Positions 6,429-13,713 of a DNA stretch of 32,975 bases are shown one piece after another. Position numbers and translations under genes: made by a program. The notes below the pieces were generated by a model that was not told the DNA's origin, searched no databases, and saw only the letters and a list, made by a program, of their open reading frames with translations. The stretch is from Planctomycetota bacterium. Lineage in GTDB: Bacteria; Planctomycetota; UBA1135; UBA2386. The DNA lies in NCBI GenBank assembly GCA_020848735.1, contig JADLHO010000088.1, forward strand, positions 1-32,975. Direction: 5' to 3'. Numbering within the stretch: position 1 is the stretch's first letter; each line of letters opens with the position of its first letter.

Positions 6429-8329
6429 ACCTTCCGCCCTCGATCGGTCGCGCGGCGCTCGCGCTCGCGCTCCTCTCCCTTCCGCACGCCGTGGCCCAGC
6501 AGCCGCAGCTCGTGCTGACCGACGTGAGTGCCGCCACGGGCCTCGACTGGCGCCAGATCGACAACAACACCCTGATGGGCGCCGGCGGGGCGTTCCTCGA
6601 CTTCGACGGCGACGGCTGGCTCGACATCCTGCTCTGCGGTGGCGACGCGGTGCCGGGCCTCTACCGGAACGTCGGGGGCGGCACGCGCTTCGTCGCGGTC
6701 ACGCCCTCGCCCTTCGACGACCGGATGGGTGCGGAGTGGATGTGTGCCACCGTCGCCGACATCGACGACGACGGCGATCCGGACGTGTTCTTCGGGCGCT
6801 TCGGTCCGAACGCCCTCTTCCGCAACGACGGCGGCGGTCGCTTCACCGACATCACGACGCCGCTCGTCGCGGGCGGACGCTTCGAGTTCACGACGAGCGC
6901 CGCGTTCGGCGACTTCGACGCCGACGGCAACCTCGACCTCTACGTCGGCAACTACATCACCCCCGGTGGACCGCCGCCGCACCACATCCCCACGCCGAAC
7001 CTGCTCCTCCGCGGCCACGGCGACGGGACCTTCTCGGACGCCACGACCCCGGTGACCGCCGGCGCGGGCACCGCGCTCGCGACGACCTGGTCGGACCACG
7101 ACGGCGATGGCGACGCCGACATCCTCGTGGCGAACGACTTCGGTGCGTTCGTCGAGCCGAACCGGATCTATCGCAACCAGGGCGCCGCCGGCGCCTTCGG
7201 GTTCATCGAGGTCTCCGCGGCGATGCATGCCGATCTGCGGATCTACTGCATGGGGATCGCCATCGGCGACATCGACCGCGATCGCGATCTCGACTACTAC
7301 TTCACGAACCTCGGCCGCAACGTGCTGTTGCGCAACGACGGCAGCCGCTTCACGGATGTCACGGGCGCGGCGGGAGTCGAACTCGAGTTCGACGTCGACA
7401 CGTCGCCGCGGTTGCTCGCGACGAGCTGGGGCTGTGGGCTCTTCGACTTCGACTCCGATGGCTGGTTGGACCTCTACGTGTCGAACGGCCACATCCCCGC
7501 GGACCCCGCGCTCGCGAACGGCACACGCACGCGCAACGTGCTCTATCGCCACGACGGCCCTTCGCTGACCTTCTCGCGCTGCACGCAGCCGCTCGACGAC
7601 GGCATCGGTCGCGGCGCGGCGTTCGGCGACTACGACAACGACGGCGACGTCGACGTGCTGCAGGTGAACGTCGCGGGCGCGGCGGTCCTGGCGCGCAACG
7701 ATTCGCCGCGTCGCGGGCATTGGGCCGGCGCGATGCTGCGCGGCCGTGCGAGCAACGCCGACGCACTCGGCGCGCGCGTCGCGCTCGAGCTCGGCGACTT
7801 CACCGCGCTGCGCGAGGTGTCGCGCAACTCGTCGTATCAATCCTCCTCGGACGTGCGGTTGCAGTTCGGGCTCGGCGCGAACGATCGCATCCGCACGGCC
7901 GCGCTGCGCTGGCCGAGCGGTATCGGGCAGGAGCTCCACGACCTCGACGTCGACGCCTATCACGGATTCGTCGAGCCGGCGGTCACCGTCGAGCGTGGCG
8001 ATCTCTGGAGCCAGGACCTCCTCTTCGGTCGGCTCCTCTGGTTCCGTGCGGAGCTCGTCAATCACTCGACGAACGCCGTGCCGTGCGGAATCGAGGAGCA
8101 GGTGCGCGCGGGTTACGACGCGGCGCCGGTCTTCGGTTCGCCCGGTGAGACGCTCTGGCGGGGCGCGGCGCGCGCGATCGTGCTCGAGGCCGGAGCGCGC
8201 CGCACGTTGCACCGCCTGCTCTGGGTGCCTCGCGCGCCGTTCTTCCCGCGGCGGCCGAACCTCGACTTCGTCTGGGTCGTCACCGACGCCGCGCGTGCGA
8301 TCGACGAGTGCAAGCTCGGCGTTCGGTGA
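6425..8329 (+). CDS. CRTAC1-family secreted protein: FG-GAP/VCBS repeats plus ASPIC/UnbV domain
   Basis: The protein has 634 residues. It starts with GTG at 6425, inside the upstream stop codon (GTGA overlap); a signal peptide follows (about 8-25, ALALALLSLPHAVAQ). Seven calcium-type loops of the form DxDxDGxxD or close variants are spread over about 55-420: DFDGDGWLD, DIDDDGDPD, DFDADGNLD, DHDGDGDAD, DIDRDRDLD, DFDSDGWLD and DYDNDGDVD. These form the blades of an FG-GAP/VCBS beta-propeller. An ASPIC/UnbV domain follows at about 430-520 (GRASNADALGARV, LQFGLG, LRWPSG). About 110 further residues after UnbV match nothing I know. The family is extracellular and abundant in Planctomycetota and Acidobacteriota; binding or adhesion is likely, enzyme activity unproven. 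It ends 15 bases before the convergent VOC gene. Confidence 0.93.
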   Translation: MNLPPSIGRAALALALLSLPHAVAQQPQLVLTDVSAATGLDWRQIDNNTLMGAGGAFLDFDGDGWLDILLCGGDAVPGLYRNVGGGTRFVAVTPSPFDDRMGAEWMCATVADIDDDGDPDVFFGRFGPNALFRNDGGGRFTDITTPLVAGGRFEFTTSAAFGDFDADGNLDLYVGNYITPGGPPPHHIPTPNLLLRGHGDGTFSDATTPVTAGAGTALATTWSDHDGDGDADILVANDFGAFVEPNRIYRNQGAAGAFGFIEVSAAMHADLRIYCMGIAIGDIDRDRDLDYYFTNLGRNVLLRNDGSRFTDVTGAAGVELEFDVDTSPRLLATSWGCGLFDFDSDGWLDLYVSNGHIPADPALANGTRTRNVLYRHDGPSLTFSRCTQPLDDGIGRGAAFGDYDNDGDVDVLQVNVAGAAVLARNDSPRRGHWAGAMLRGRASNADALGARVALELGDFTALREVSRNSSYQSSSDVRLQFGLGANDRIRTAALRWPSGIGQELHDLDVDAYHGFVEPAVTVERGDLWSQDLLFGRLLWFRAELVNHSTNAVPCGIEEQVRAGYDAAPVFGSPGETLWRGAARAIVLEAGARRTLHRLLWVPRAPFFPRRPNLDFVWVVTDAARAIDECKLGVR

Positions 8330-8344
8330 ACGCCGGGCGTCCGC

Positions 8345-8884
8345 TCAATCGTCGACGCTGTCGATCTCGACGGCCGGCGGCGTCGCGACGGCCTCGGGGG
8401 GACATGCACCGGCCTCTTCCGGCGGCTTCTCCGTCTGCACCTGCGTGTAGAAGATCAGCGTGTAACCGTCGGGGTCGGTGACCACCATCTCCCGCAGTCC
8501 ATAGAACTGCGTCGTCGGCGGGAGGCTCGCCTTGAGGCGGCGACCCTTGAGCTCCTTCTGGTAGGCGTCGACGTCGGCGACGTGCAGGTAGACGCAGACA
8601 CCGACACCGTGCGAACCGCGCTGGAAGCGCCGCGCGTGCTCCGCCCAGAACTCGCCGGCCTTCTTGTTGTCGTGGCACGCCTTCTTCATGTCCTTCGCGG
8701 ACATCGACTGCCCGAGCATGATCGACTGCCCGGCGAGGATGAGGTTCGCCCAGACGGGCTTCTTCTCGTCCGGGAAGGTCCCCGCGAGCGTGAAGCCGAG
8801 CTTGTCGCGGTAGAACTTGATGCTCTTCTTGATGTTCTCGGCGGTGAATGCGACCGAGATCGGATACGGGGTCTGATTGCTCAT
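8345..8884 (-). CDS. VOC (glyoxalase / bleomycin-resistance / dioxygenase) superfamily protein
   Basis: The protein has 179 residues. It shows the two beta-alpha-beta-beta-beta units of the vicinal oxygen chelate fold. The first (about 8-60) begins SVAFTAENIKKSIKFYRDKLGF; the second (about 96-150) contains VCVYLHVADVDAYQKEL and ends EMVVTDPDGYTLIFYT, the usual family C-terminal signature. The Glu before MVVTDPDG is the expected metal ligand. The acidic, proline-rich tail (about 155-179) is an addition with no visible motif. It is cytoplasmic; the substrate is unknown, and calls such as glyoxalase I or drug resistance are not supported. It lies downstream of the pilin-like operon, separated by 105 bases holding two inverted repeats, so it may be transcribed on its own. 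GGAG lies 11 bases before the ATG. Confidence 0.88.
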   Translation of the reverse strand: MSNQTPYPISVAFTAENIKKSIKFYRDKLGFTLAGTFPDEKKPVWANLILAGQSIMLGQSMSAKDMKKACHDNKKAGEFWAEHARRFQRGSHGVGVCVYLHVADVDAYQKELKGRRLKASLPPTTQFYGLREMVVTDPDGYTLIFYTQVQTEKPPEEAGACPPEAVATPPAVEIDSVDD

Positions 8885-8897
8885 CGAGAGGGATGCT

Positions 8898-8920
8898 CCG
8901 GCGCCGGCATTCGGCGCCGG
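8898..8920 (-). terminator. Perfect 9-bp inverted repeat between the pilin-like operon and the VOC gene
   Basis: CCGGCGCCG (8898-8906) and CGGCGCCGG (8912-8920) pair perfectly around a five-base loop. It sits 13 bases before the VOC start codon on the minus strand. There is no T-tract after either arm, so it could be a terminator acting with other signals, an mRNA stabiliser, or a leader hairpin of the VOC gene. Confidence 0.4.
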
Positions 8921-8968
8921 TCGGATTCTGGACCCGGGCGAGCGCGGCGTCCACGCAGAGCCGTGCGC

Positions 8969-8986
8969 CGGATCGGGCCCGATCCG
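8969..8986. repeat. 18-base perfect palindrome just after the pilin-like operon
   Basis: CGGATCGGGCCCGATCCG is its own reverse complement and begins three bases after the stop codon of the last pseudopilin-like gene. A fully symmetric site with no loop is better suited to binding a dimeric protein than to forming an RNA hairpin, but a role in ending the operon transcript is also possible. Confidence 0.5.
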
Positions 8987-8989
8987 CCC

Positions 8990-9424
8990 TCAGCGTTCGC
9001 GCCAGCCGACGACGGCGGGCAGACCCGTCCGCGGCGACAGACGCGCCTCGACGGTCGAGCGCACGGGGAGCCCGGCACCCCGCAGCGGGCACTCCGCGGT
9101 CGCGGTCACCGTGGCCTGACCCTCGCCGTCCCGCACGACCGAGACCAGCACCGTCGATCGGCCGATCGTGAGTTCGCCCCCGGCCCACGCCGGATCCTGC
9201 ATCAGGCGCACGCGGGCGGTCTCGACCGCCCCTTCCGCGGCCGCCAGCGCCTCGCTGCGACCCCGGCCGAGCGTGGCCTCCCGCGCGGCGCGGGAGCTCG
9301 AATCCGAGAGCGACGCGGTGAGCGAGCCGATCACGACGACGAGCAGCATCGCGATGATCAGGGCGGCGCCGCGCTCCGTCGCCGGTGCCTGATGGTCACG
9401 TGACGGGTGTCGGGCGGGCTTCAT
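8990..9424 (-). CDS. PilX/GspK-like pseudopilin-type membrane protein, last gene of the secretion operon
   Basis: The protein has 144 residues. After a short charged leader (1-18) comes ERGAALIIAMLLVVVIGSLT, a type IV pilin-like hydrophobic helix with the RGAAL pattern of PilX and GspK N-termini rather than the GFTLVEL pattern. A helical stretch (about 45-75, rich in Ala, Glu and Arg) and a small beta domain with two possible strands follow. It is much shorter than GspK (about 300 residues) and lacks that protein's large globular domain. It would sit in the inner membrane as a minor pilin or assembly factor. The ATG overlaps the stop of the upstream gene (ATGA, 9421-9424), showing tight translational coupling. 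The function is inferred from position and N-terminus only. Confidence 0.7.
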   Translation of the reverse strand: MKPARHPSRDHQAPATERGAALIIAMLLVVVIGSLTASLSDSSSRAAREATLGRGRSEALAAAEGAVETARVRLMQDPAWAGGELTIGRSTVLVSVVRDGEGQATVTATAECPLRGAGLPVRSTVEARLSPRTGLPAVVGWRER

Positions 9425-9879
9425 CGAACGGCCTCCGTGCGCGGGGTGACGAGCGTCGAGAACACCAGCGGGTGGGTGTCCTTGGGACGGTGAACCGCGA
9501 GCACGATGCGTCGCGACGCACCTTCGTCGACGACGCGCAGCTCCTCGACGGCGCCCATCCGGCGGGTCGGTTCCCCGTCGGCGCTGCGGACGAGCTCGCC
9601 GTCGCGGAGGGTCCAGGCGACGTCGCCTGCGCCGGTCGCGCAGAGGACGCGGTCCGCGGTGCTCGCGACGCTGCGTGCCGCGCGCAGATCGCGCGAGAGC
9701 TCGGCGACGATCGTGCGCCAGTCCTCGACCGCGGCGAGGTTGGCCTGGGTCCCGCCGAGTCCCTGGTGCGCGCGCTGGGCGAGGCCGAGCATCGCGCCGG
9801 TGAGGATCACGGTCAGGGCGACCGCGGTCATCAGTTCGACGAGCGTGAAGCCCGCCTGGTCGTGTGGCGTGCGGCTCAT
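9421..9879 (-). CDS. Prepilin-like protein (GspJ/PilW position)
   Basis: The protein has 152 residues. The N-terminus carries the type III signal: a short polar leader, then AGFTLVELMTAVALTVILTG, with the prepilin peptidase site after Gly9-10 and Glu at position five of the mature helix. The rest (about 40-152) is a small soluble domain with alternating strands (RVLCATGAGDVAWTLRDGELV, RRIVLAVHRP). In a type II secretion system or type IV pilus the third minor pilin in the order would be GspJ or PilW, which fits size and order. It overlaps both neighbours by four bases (ATGA). No prepilin peptidase gene is in the window. Confidence 0.85.
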   Translation of the reverse strand: MSRTPHDQAGFTLVELMTAVALTVILTGAMLGLAQRAHQGLGGTQANLAAVEDWRTIVAELSRDLRAARSVASTADRVLCATGAGDVAWTLRDGELVRSADGEPTRRMGAVEELRVVDEGASRRIVLAVHRPKDTHPLVFSTLVTPRTEAVR

Positions 9880-10283
9880 CGCGCGCCCTCCTTGGCGAGG
9901 CGCGTCGTGACGCTGCGCACGGCGGGCGACTCGGCTCCGAGCGGCTTCCAGCTCGTCTCCAGCACGACCTCGTAGAGGTTCGGCTCGAGCAGCGTCACGG
10001 TCTCGACGGTGCGTTCCTCGCCGAGCTCGATCTCGCGCGGGGGCACGACGAGCGTGCGTTGGCCGACCTCGAGCGTCGGCAGTGCGCGGAGCTCATCGAG
10101 CCGCGACTCGTGCGACCAGGTGACGAGGTTCTCCTCGAGCGTGCGGCGCGCGACGTGAGCACCACCGCGTTCGCCGGCGAAGAGGCTCGCCGCGAGGATC
10201 GTGAGCACGAGCATCGCGAAGAGACACTCGAGGATCGCGAAGCCGTCGTCGTGGCGCGGCGTGGAGTTGCGTGGCTTCACCAT
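9876..10283 (-). CDS. Prepilin-like protein (GspI/PilV position)
   Basis: The protein has 135 residues. Residues 1-13 form a basic polar leader, followed by GFAILECLFAMLVLTILAAS, a pilin helix in which Glu is at position five after the cleavage Gly, although the usual TLVE is changed to AILE. A soluble domain of about 95 residues follows (LEVGQRTLVVPPRE, LYEVVLETSW), consistent with a GspI or PilV minor pilin. The ATG at 10283 was chosen because the leader peptide begins there; the frame continues 48 codons upstream into the GspF-like gene but without pilin character. It overlaps the upstream gene by seven bases and the downstream gene by four. Confidence 0.82.
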   Translation of the reverse strand: MVKPRNSTPRHDDGFAILECLFAMLVLTILAASLFAGERGGAHVARRTLEENLVTWSHESRLDELRALPTLEVGQRTLVVPPREIELGEERTVETVTLLEPNLYEVVLETSWKPLGAESPAVRSVTTRLAKEGAR

Positions 10284-11365
10284 CCGGCGTTCCCCCAATG
10301 GAGCGTCTGGAGCTTGTCGAAGACCATCGCGAACTGCGCCGCGATGAGCGCGCCGAAGAACGCGATCAAGGTCGGCTGCAGGATGGCGAGCGAGCGGTGC
10401 ACGCTGCGATCCACGCGGCGGTCGCACGCGCTCGCGGCGGCGCGCAGGCGGCGGCCGACCTCGTGCGGATCCGCGCCCGACGCGAGCTCGGCGAGCGCGA
10501 TCGCGAAGTCGGGCAGCCCGGTGGAATGCCAGACCTGATCGGCGCTCGCGCCCTGATCGGCCAGGTCGCCGGCGTCGGCGACGCTGCGCCGCAGGTCGAC
10601 GATCGCCGTGGCGCGCGCGCTCCGGCGCAGCAGTTCGCCGAGCGGCAGGCCGGCCGCGGCGAGCGAGGCGGCCGCGCGCAGGATGCGCGCCGATGCGGCC
10701 ACGTGGACGATGCGGCCGAGGATCGGCAGGTGCAGCGCGAGCCGCGCGAAGAACTGGGTCACGCGGCCGCGGACCGTCGACACGTTGCCGACGATCGCGA
10801 AGCCGAGGATCGTCCAGAGCACCAGCGCGACGAGGTGCACCACGATCGCGCTCATGCCGCCGGCGAAACCCGGCCCCGCGGTCGCGAAGGTGTCGAAGAG
10901 CGAACCGGTGGTCACGTGGACGCCCACGAGCGAGACGGCGAGCAGCGCGGGATACGCGAGCGCCATCGAGAGCTGATCGCGGGAGTCCTGCATCTGGTCC
11001 CCGCTGCCGGCGAGCGACTCGAGGGTCGCACGCTGGGCACTCGTGCCCTCGGTCGCGCGCACGGCGGCGAGCACGTCGCGCGGCACGATGCCGGCGGGCA
11101 TGGCGGCCGCGAGTGCGGCACCGACGGACTCGCCGGAGTCGAGGCGGATCGCGAGGTTCGTCATCGATTCGCGGTTGCCGCCGCGCTCCGACTCCGCCAT
11201 GCGACGAATCGCCGGCGCGATCGGCACGCCGCGGCGGGCCGCGGCGGCGACGATCTCGAAGATGCGCACGCGCAGGTCGCGTTGCGAGCGGCGACGCGTC
11301 GAGCTGGCGAGCAGCAGGACGAGGGCGAGCGCCGCGAGGAAGGTGCCCAGGAGGATCGGGTTCAC
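10277..11365 (-). CDS. GspF/PilC-type inner-membrane platform protein, second copy
   Basis: The protein has 362 residues and starts with GTG. An N-terminal membrane segment (about 4-22, LLGTFLAALALVLLLASS) is followed by a first cytoplasmic helical domain (about 32-135, with GVPIAPAIRRMAE and LDSGESVGAAL). Two membrane segments follow (about 140-165 and 180-200), then a second domain (about 215-330, with ILRAAASLAAAGLPLGELL) and a C-terminal membrane helix with LQPTLIAFFGALIAAQFAMV. This is the T2SSF architecture. Extra N-terminal membrane helix and sequence divergence set it apart from the first copy upstream, so this is a paralogue, not a simple duplicate. It would form the base on which the ATPase acts. 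It lies 10 bases after the first copy. Confidence 0.82.
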   Translation of the reverse strand: MNPILLGTFLAALALVLLLASSTRRRSQRDLRVRIFEIVAAAARRGVPIAPAIRRMAESERGGNRESMTNLAIRLDSGESVGAALAAAMPAGIVPRDVLAAVRATEGTSAQRATLESLAGSGDQMQDSRDQLSMALAYPALLAVSLVGVHVTTGSLFDTFATAGPGFAGGMSAIVVHLVALVLWTILGFAIVGNVSTVRGRVTQFFARLALHLPILGRIVHVAASARILRAAASLAAAGLPLGELLRRSARATAIVDLRRSVADAGDLADQGASADQVWHSTGLPDFAIALAELASGADPHEVGRRLRAAASACDRRVDRSVHRSLAILQPTLIAFFGALIAAQFAMVFDKLQTLHWGNAGW

Positions 11366-11375
11366 GGCGTCGACC

Positions 11376-12464
11376 TCACGAGTGCCAGACGTTGGTCATG
11401 CGGAACGCGATCGTCATGTACGAGAGCGCGAAGCCGAGGACGACGAGTCCGATGAGCAGCTGCGCCACCGGCGCGGCGAGGATCGCGACGCGCTCCGCCG
11501 TGCGCTCGAGGCGCTGGCGGTAGATCGCGGCGATGTCGTCGAGTGCGTCGGACGCGCCGTTCTGGTTCGCCGACGACTCGAGCAGCCAGGACAGGCTCGG
11601 CGAGATCATGTCGCCGGCCTCGACGGCCTCGCTGAGGCCGCTGCCCGATTCCGCGCGCTGCGCCATGCGCTCCACGCGGTCCTTCATCGCCTGATCGTCC
11701 GTCGCGGCGGCCGTGAGGCGCAACGCCTTCGGCAGCGGCAGATGACGACGGAGCAGGAGCGCCATCGTCGCGGCGAACGATGCCTTGGCGGCGTAGAGCC
11801 GCATCGCGCCGATCAGCGGCAGCGTGAAGCCGAGCGTGCGCGGCGAACGACCTTCGTCGATCGGCTTGCGCAGGAAGGTGTAGAGCAGCGCGAGCGAGAC
11901 GGCGAGGCCGAGCAGCCCGAGGGCGGAGCTCAGCGGCACGTACGTCGAGGGCGACACCGAGCCGCCGCTCTGGAGCATCACGTTCTCGCCCGGTCGTACG
12001 AACAGCACGAGCAACGTGCCGATCACGACCACGAAGCCCGCGGCGATCATCGGATACGCCAAGGTGCGCCGCATGCGCTCGACGATCTTCGCGCGCGTGC
12101 TGGCGTGGATCGCGATCTCCTCGAGCACCTCCGGAAGCGCTCCGCCGGCCGACAGGCCCGCATCGACGAGCGCCCGGTAGACCGGCGAGAAGTGCTTCTC
12201 GCGGCGCGCGTACGCCTCGGCGAGCGGCACACCGCGATCGATCTCCTCGGCCATCGCGGCGGCTTCACGCGCCATCGGGCCGCGCTCGAGGTCGAACTGC
12301 AGGATGCGCAACGCGCGCGGGAGCGGGACGTTCGCGCGGCAGAGGTCGGCGAGGCCGCGGTGGAAGAGCGCCACGTCGCCGCGCATGTTGCTGCGATCGT
12401 CGGAGCCGCCCGACGTCGAGGCGGTGGCCCGAACGGTCTTGGTGTCAGCGAGAACCGAGGACAC
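11376..12464 (-). CDS. GspF/PilC-type inner-membrane platform protein, first copy
   Basis: The protein has 362 residues and starts with GTG, overlapping the ATPase gene by 20 bases. The first T2SSF domain (about 32-155) begins FHRGLADLCRANVPLPRAL and includes DRGVPLAEAY and AGLSAGGALPEVLE. Membrane helices lie at about 138-158 and 180-202. The second domain (about 225-350) has MALLLRRHLPLPKALRL and AESGSGLSEAVEAG, ending in PVAQLLIGLVVLGFALSYMT, which matches the canonical GspF/PilC C-terminus better than the second copy does. The protein belongs to the inner-membrane platform of a type II secretion or type IV pilus machine and contacts the ATPase encoded just upstream. Confidence 0.9.
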   Translation of the reverse strand: MSSVLADTKTVRATASTSGGSDDRSNMRGDVALFHRGLADLCRANVPLPRALRILQFDLERGPMAREAAAMAEEIDRGVPLAEAYARREKHFSPVYRALVDAGLSAGGALPEVLEEIAIHASTRAKIVERMRRTLAYPMIAAGFVVVIGTLLVLFVRPGENVMLQSGGSVSPSTYVPLSSALGLLGLAVSLALLYTFLRKPIDEGRSPRTLGFTLPLIGAMRLYAAKASFAATMALLLRRHLPLPKALRLTAAATDDQAMKDRVERMAQRAESGSGLSEAVEAGDMISPSLSWLLESSANQNGASDALDDIAAIYRQRLERTAERVAILAAPVAQLLIGLVVLGFALSYMTIAFRMTNVWHS

Positions 12465-13560
12465 GGTTCACCTCCTCGTGCGTGGTCATGCCGTTGGCGA
12501 TCAGCGCTTCGGCGGATTCGCGGAGCGAGCGGCCGCCGGCTTCGCTGGCGGCGACCGTGAGGTCCGAGCCGTCGCCACGCGACAGCACGACCTTGCGCAG
12601 TCCTGCGGTCATCGGCACCCACTCGCCGATCGGGATGCGACCGTGGTAGCCGCTGCCGCGGCACTTCGGGCAGTTCGCGCCGCGCTCCGCGCAGTCCGCC
12701 TGATCGCAGCGACGCCGCACGAGTCGCTGCGCGAGCACGCCGCGCACGGCCGTCGTGAGCACGAAGGGCTCGACGCCCATCTCGAGGAGGCGCGCGAACA
12801 CCAGCGGTGCGGTGCCGGCGTGCACCGTCGAGAGGACGAGGTGGCCGGTCAGACCGGCCTCGAGCGCGATCTTCGCGGTCTCGCGGTCGCGGATCTCGCC
12901 GACGAGCAACACCTCGGGGTCCTGGCGCAGCAACGAGCGGAGCGCGCGCGCGAAGTCGAGGCCCGCGACGTTGTCCGTCTGCGTCTGGGTGACGCCCTGG
13001 ACGCGCCGTTCGATGGGATCCTCGACGGTCATGATCGAGCGCGCGCGCGTGCCGTTGACGATGTGGCGGAGCGAGGCATAGAGCGTGGTCGTCTTGCCGC
13101 TGCCGCTCGGGCCCGTGACGAGCACCACGCCGTCGGGTTGGTCGAGGGCACCGCGCAGGGAGTTCGCGACGATCTCCTCGAAGCCGATGTCGTCGATGGT
13201 GCGCGGCCCGGCCTCGCGCGCGTCGAAGCGCACCGCGATGCGTTCGCCGAACACGGTCGGGTAGGTGGCGACGCGGATGTCGGTCGGCAGCCCGGAGCGC
13301 TCCGCGGCGATGCGGCCCTCCTGCGGCACGTCGGTCCGGTAGACGAGCAGGTCGGCGAGCGCCTTGACGCGGCCGACGAGGTGCTCGCGGATCTGATCGG
13401 GGAGGATCTCGAGTTGCTCGAGCACGCCGTCGCGGCGCATGCGCACGTTGACGCCGTGTTCGGACGGATCGATGTGGAGGTCGCTCGCGCCGGCCTCGAC
13501 GGCTGCGCGGAGCAGACGCTCCACGACGGTGACAGCGGGAGCCTCGGGGGTTTGCGGCAT
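12445..13560 (-). CDS. Short PilB/GspE-type assembly ATPase
   Basis: With the ATG at 13560 the protein has 371 residues. Residues about 10-115 are the N2 domain (VVERLLRAAVEAGASDLHID, then PQEGRI and VFGERIAVR). The RecA-like domain has Walker A GPSGSGKT (150-157), the Asp box around VEDPIE (179-184), Walker B with LLVGEIRD (218-225) and the His box TVHAG. Four cysteines (285, 290, 297, 300) form the zinc-binding loop typical of GspE and PilB rather than PilT. The GspE N1 domain is missing, so it is compact. The start at 13560 has AGGAG 11 bases upstream; an ATG at 13611 would add 17 proline/glycine-rich residues. It powers pseudopilus or pilus assembly with the two GspF-like proteins that follow. 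Confidence 0.92.
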   Translation of the reverse strand: MPQTPEAPAVTVVERLLRAAVEAGASDLHIDPSEHGVNVRMRRDGVLEQLEILPDQIREHLVGRVKALADLLVYRTDVPQEGRIAAERSGLPTDIRVATYPTVFGERIAVRFDAREAGPRTIDDIGFEEIVANSLRGALDQPDGVVLVTGPSGSGKTTTLYASLRHIVNGTRARSIMTVEDPIERRVQGVTQTQTDNVAGLDFARALRSLLRQDPEVLLVGEIRDRETAKIALEAGLTGHLVLSTVHAGTAPLVFARLLEMGVEPFVLTTAVRGVLAQRLVRRRCDQADCAERGANCPKCRGSGYHGRIPIGEWVPMTAGLRKVVLSRGDGSDLTVAASEAGGRSLRESAEALIANGMTTHEEVNRVLGSR

Positions 13561-13571
13561 CGGTCGACTCT

Positions 13572-13576
13572 CTCCT
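13572..13576 (-). promoter_or_regulatory. Shine-Dalgarno sequence that favours the ATG at 13560
   Basis: AGGAG on the minus strand, 11 bases before the ATG. Many other starts in this window have no such site, so it is a useful support for the shorter ATPase. It lies immediately after the last leader hairpin (13582-13597). Confidence 0.6.
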
Positions 13577-13581
13577 GACGG

Positions 13582-13643
13582 GGGCAGCCTGCTGCCCACG
13601 GGAGCGGTCATCGACCGTCCGGACCCGTCTCCTTGAGAGACGG
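13582..13643 (-). promoter_or_regulatory. Structured leader of the secretion operon: three hairpins
   Basis: On the minus strand, reading toward the ATPase, three hairpins follow one another: 13643-13625 (seven base pairs CCGTCTC/GAGACGG, loop TCAAG), 13617-13605 (five base pairs CGGTC/GACCG, three-base loop), and 13597-13582 (six base pairs GGGCAG/CTGCCC, loop CAGG). The last ends six bases before the Shine-Dalgarno site. There is no U-tract, so a plain terminator of the upstream gene is unlikely. Attenuation, a ligand-binding leader or a protein-binding site are possible; I compared it by eye with the type I cyclic di-GMP riboswitch and it does not match. Confidence 0.4.
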
Positions 13644-13713
13644 CACGCCGGATGAGGCGATGGCAAGGCTGGGCTGATGCGCCGGCCCGCACGCGCCTGA
13701 CCCGCTCACACCC

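Noticed and set aside
6209..8212. A minus-strand open frame of about 670 codons opposite the CRTAC1-type gene
   Set aside because: The repeats seen in it (runs of V, E and D) mirror the repeated calcium-loop codons on the plus strand, which code for a clear FG-GAP/UnbV protein.
8345..8884. Bleomycin or fosfomycin resistance, or glyoxalase I
   Set aside because: Only the VOC fold is supported; the residues that define those activities cannot be matched.
13605..13643. Cyclic di-GMP (GEMM) riboswitch in the leader of the secretion operon
   Set aside because: The conserved type I aptamer segments and the spacing of its two stems are not present; only plain hairpins are seen.
13561..13692. Longer ATPase starting at 13692 or 13611
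   Set aside because: The added residues look like translated leader hairpins and have no N1-domain pattern; AGGAG favours the ATG at 13560. The 13611 start cannot be fully excluded.
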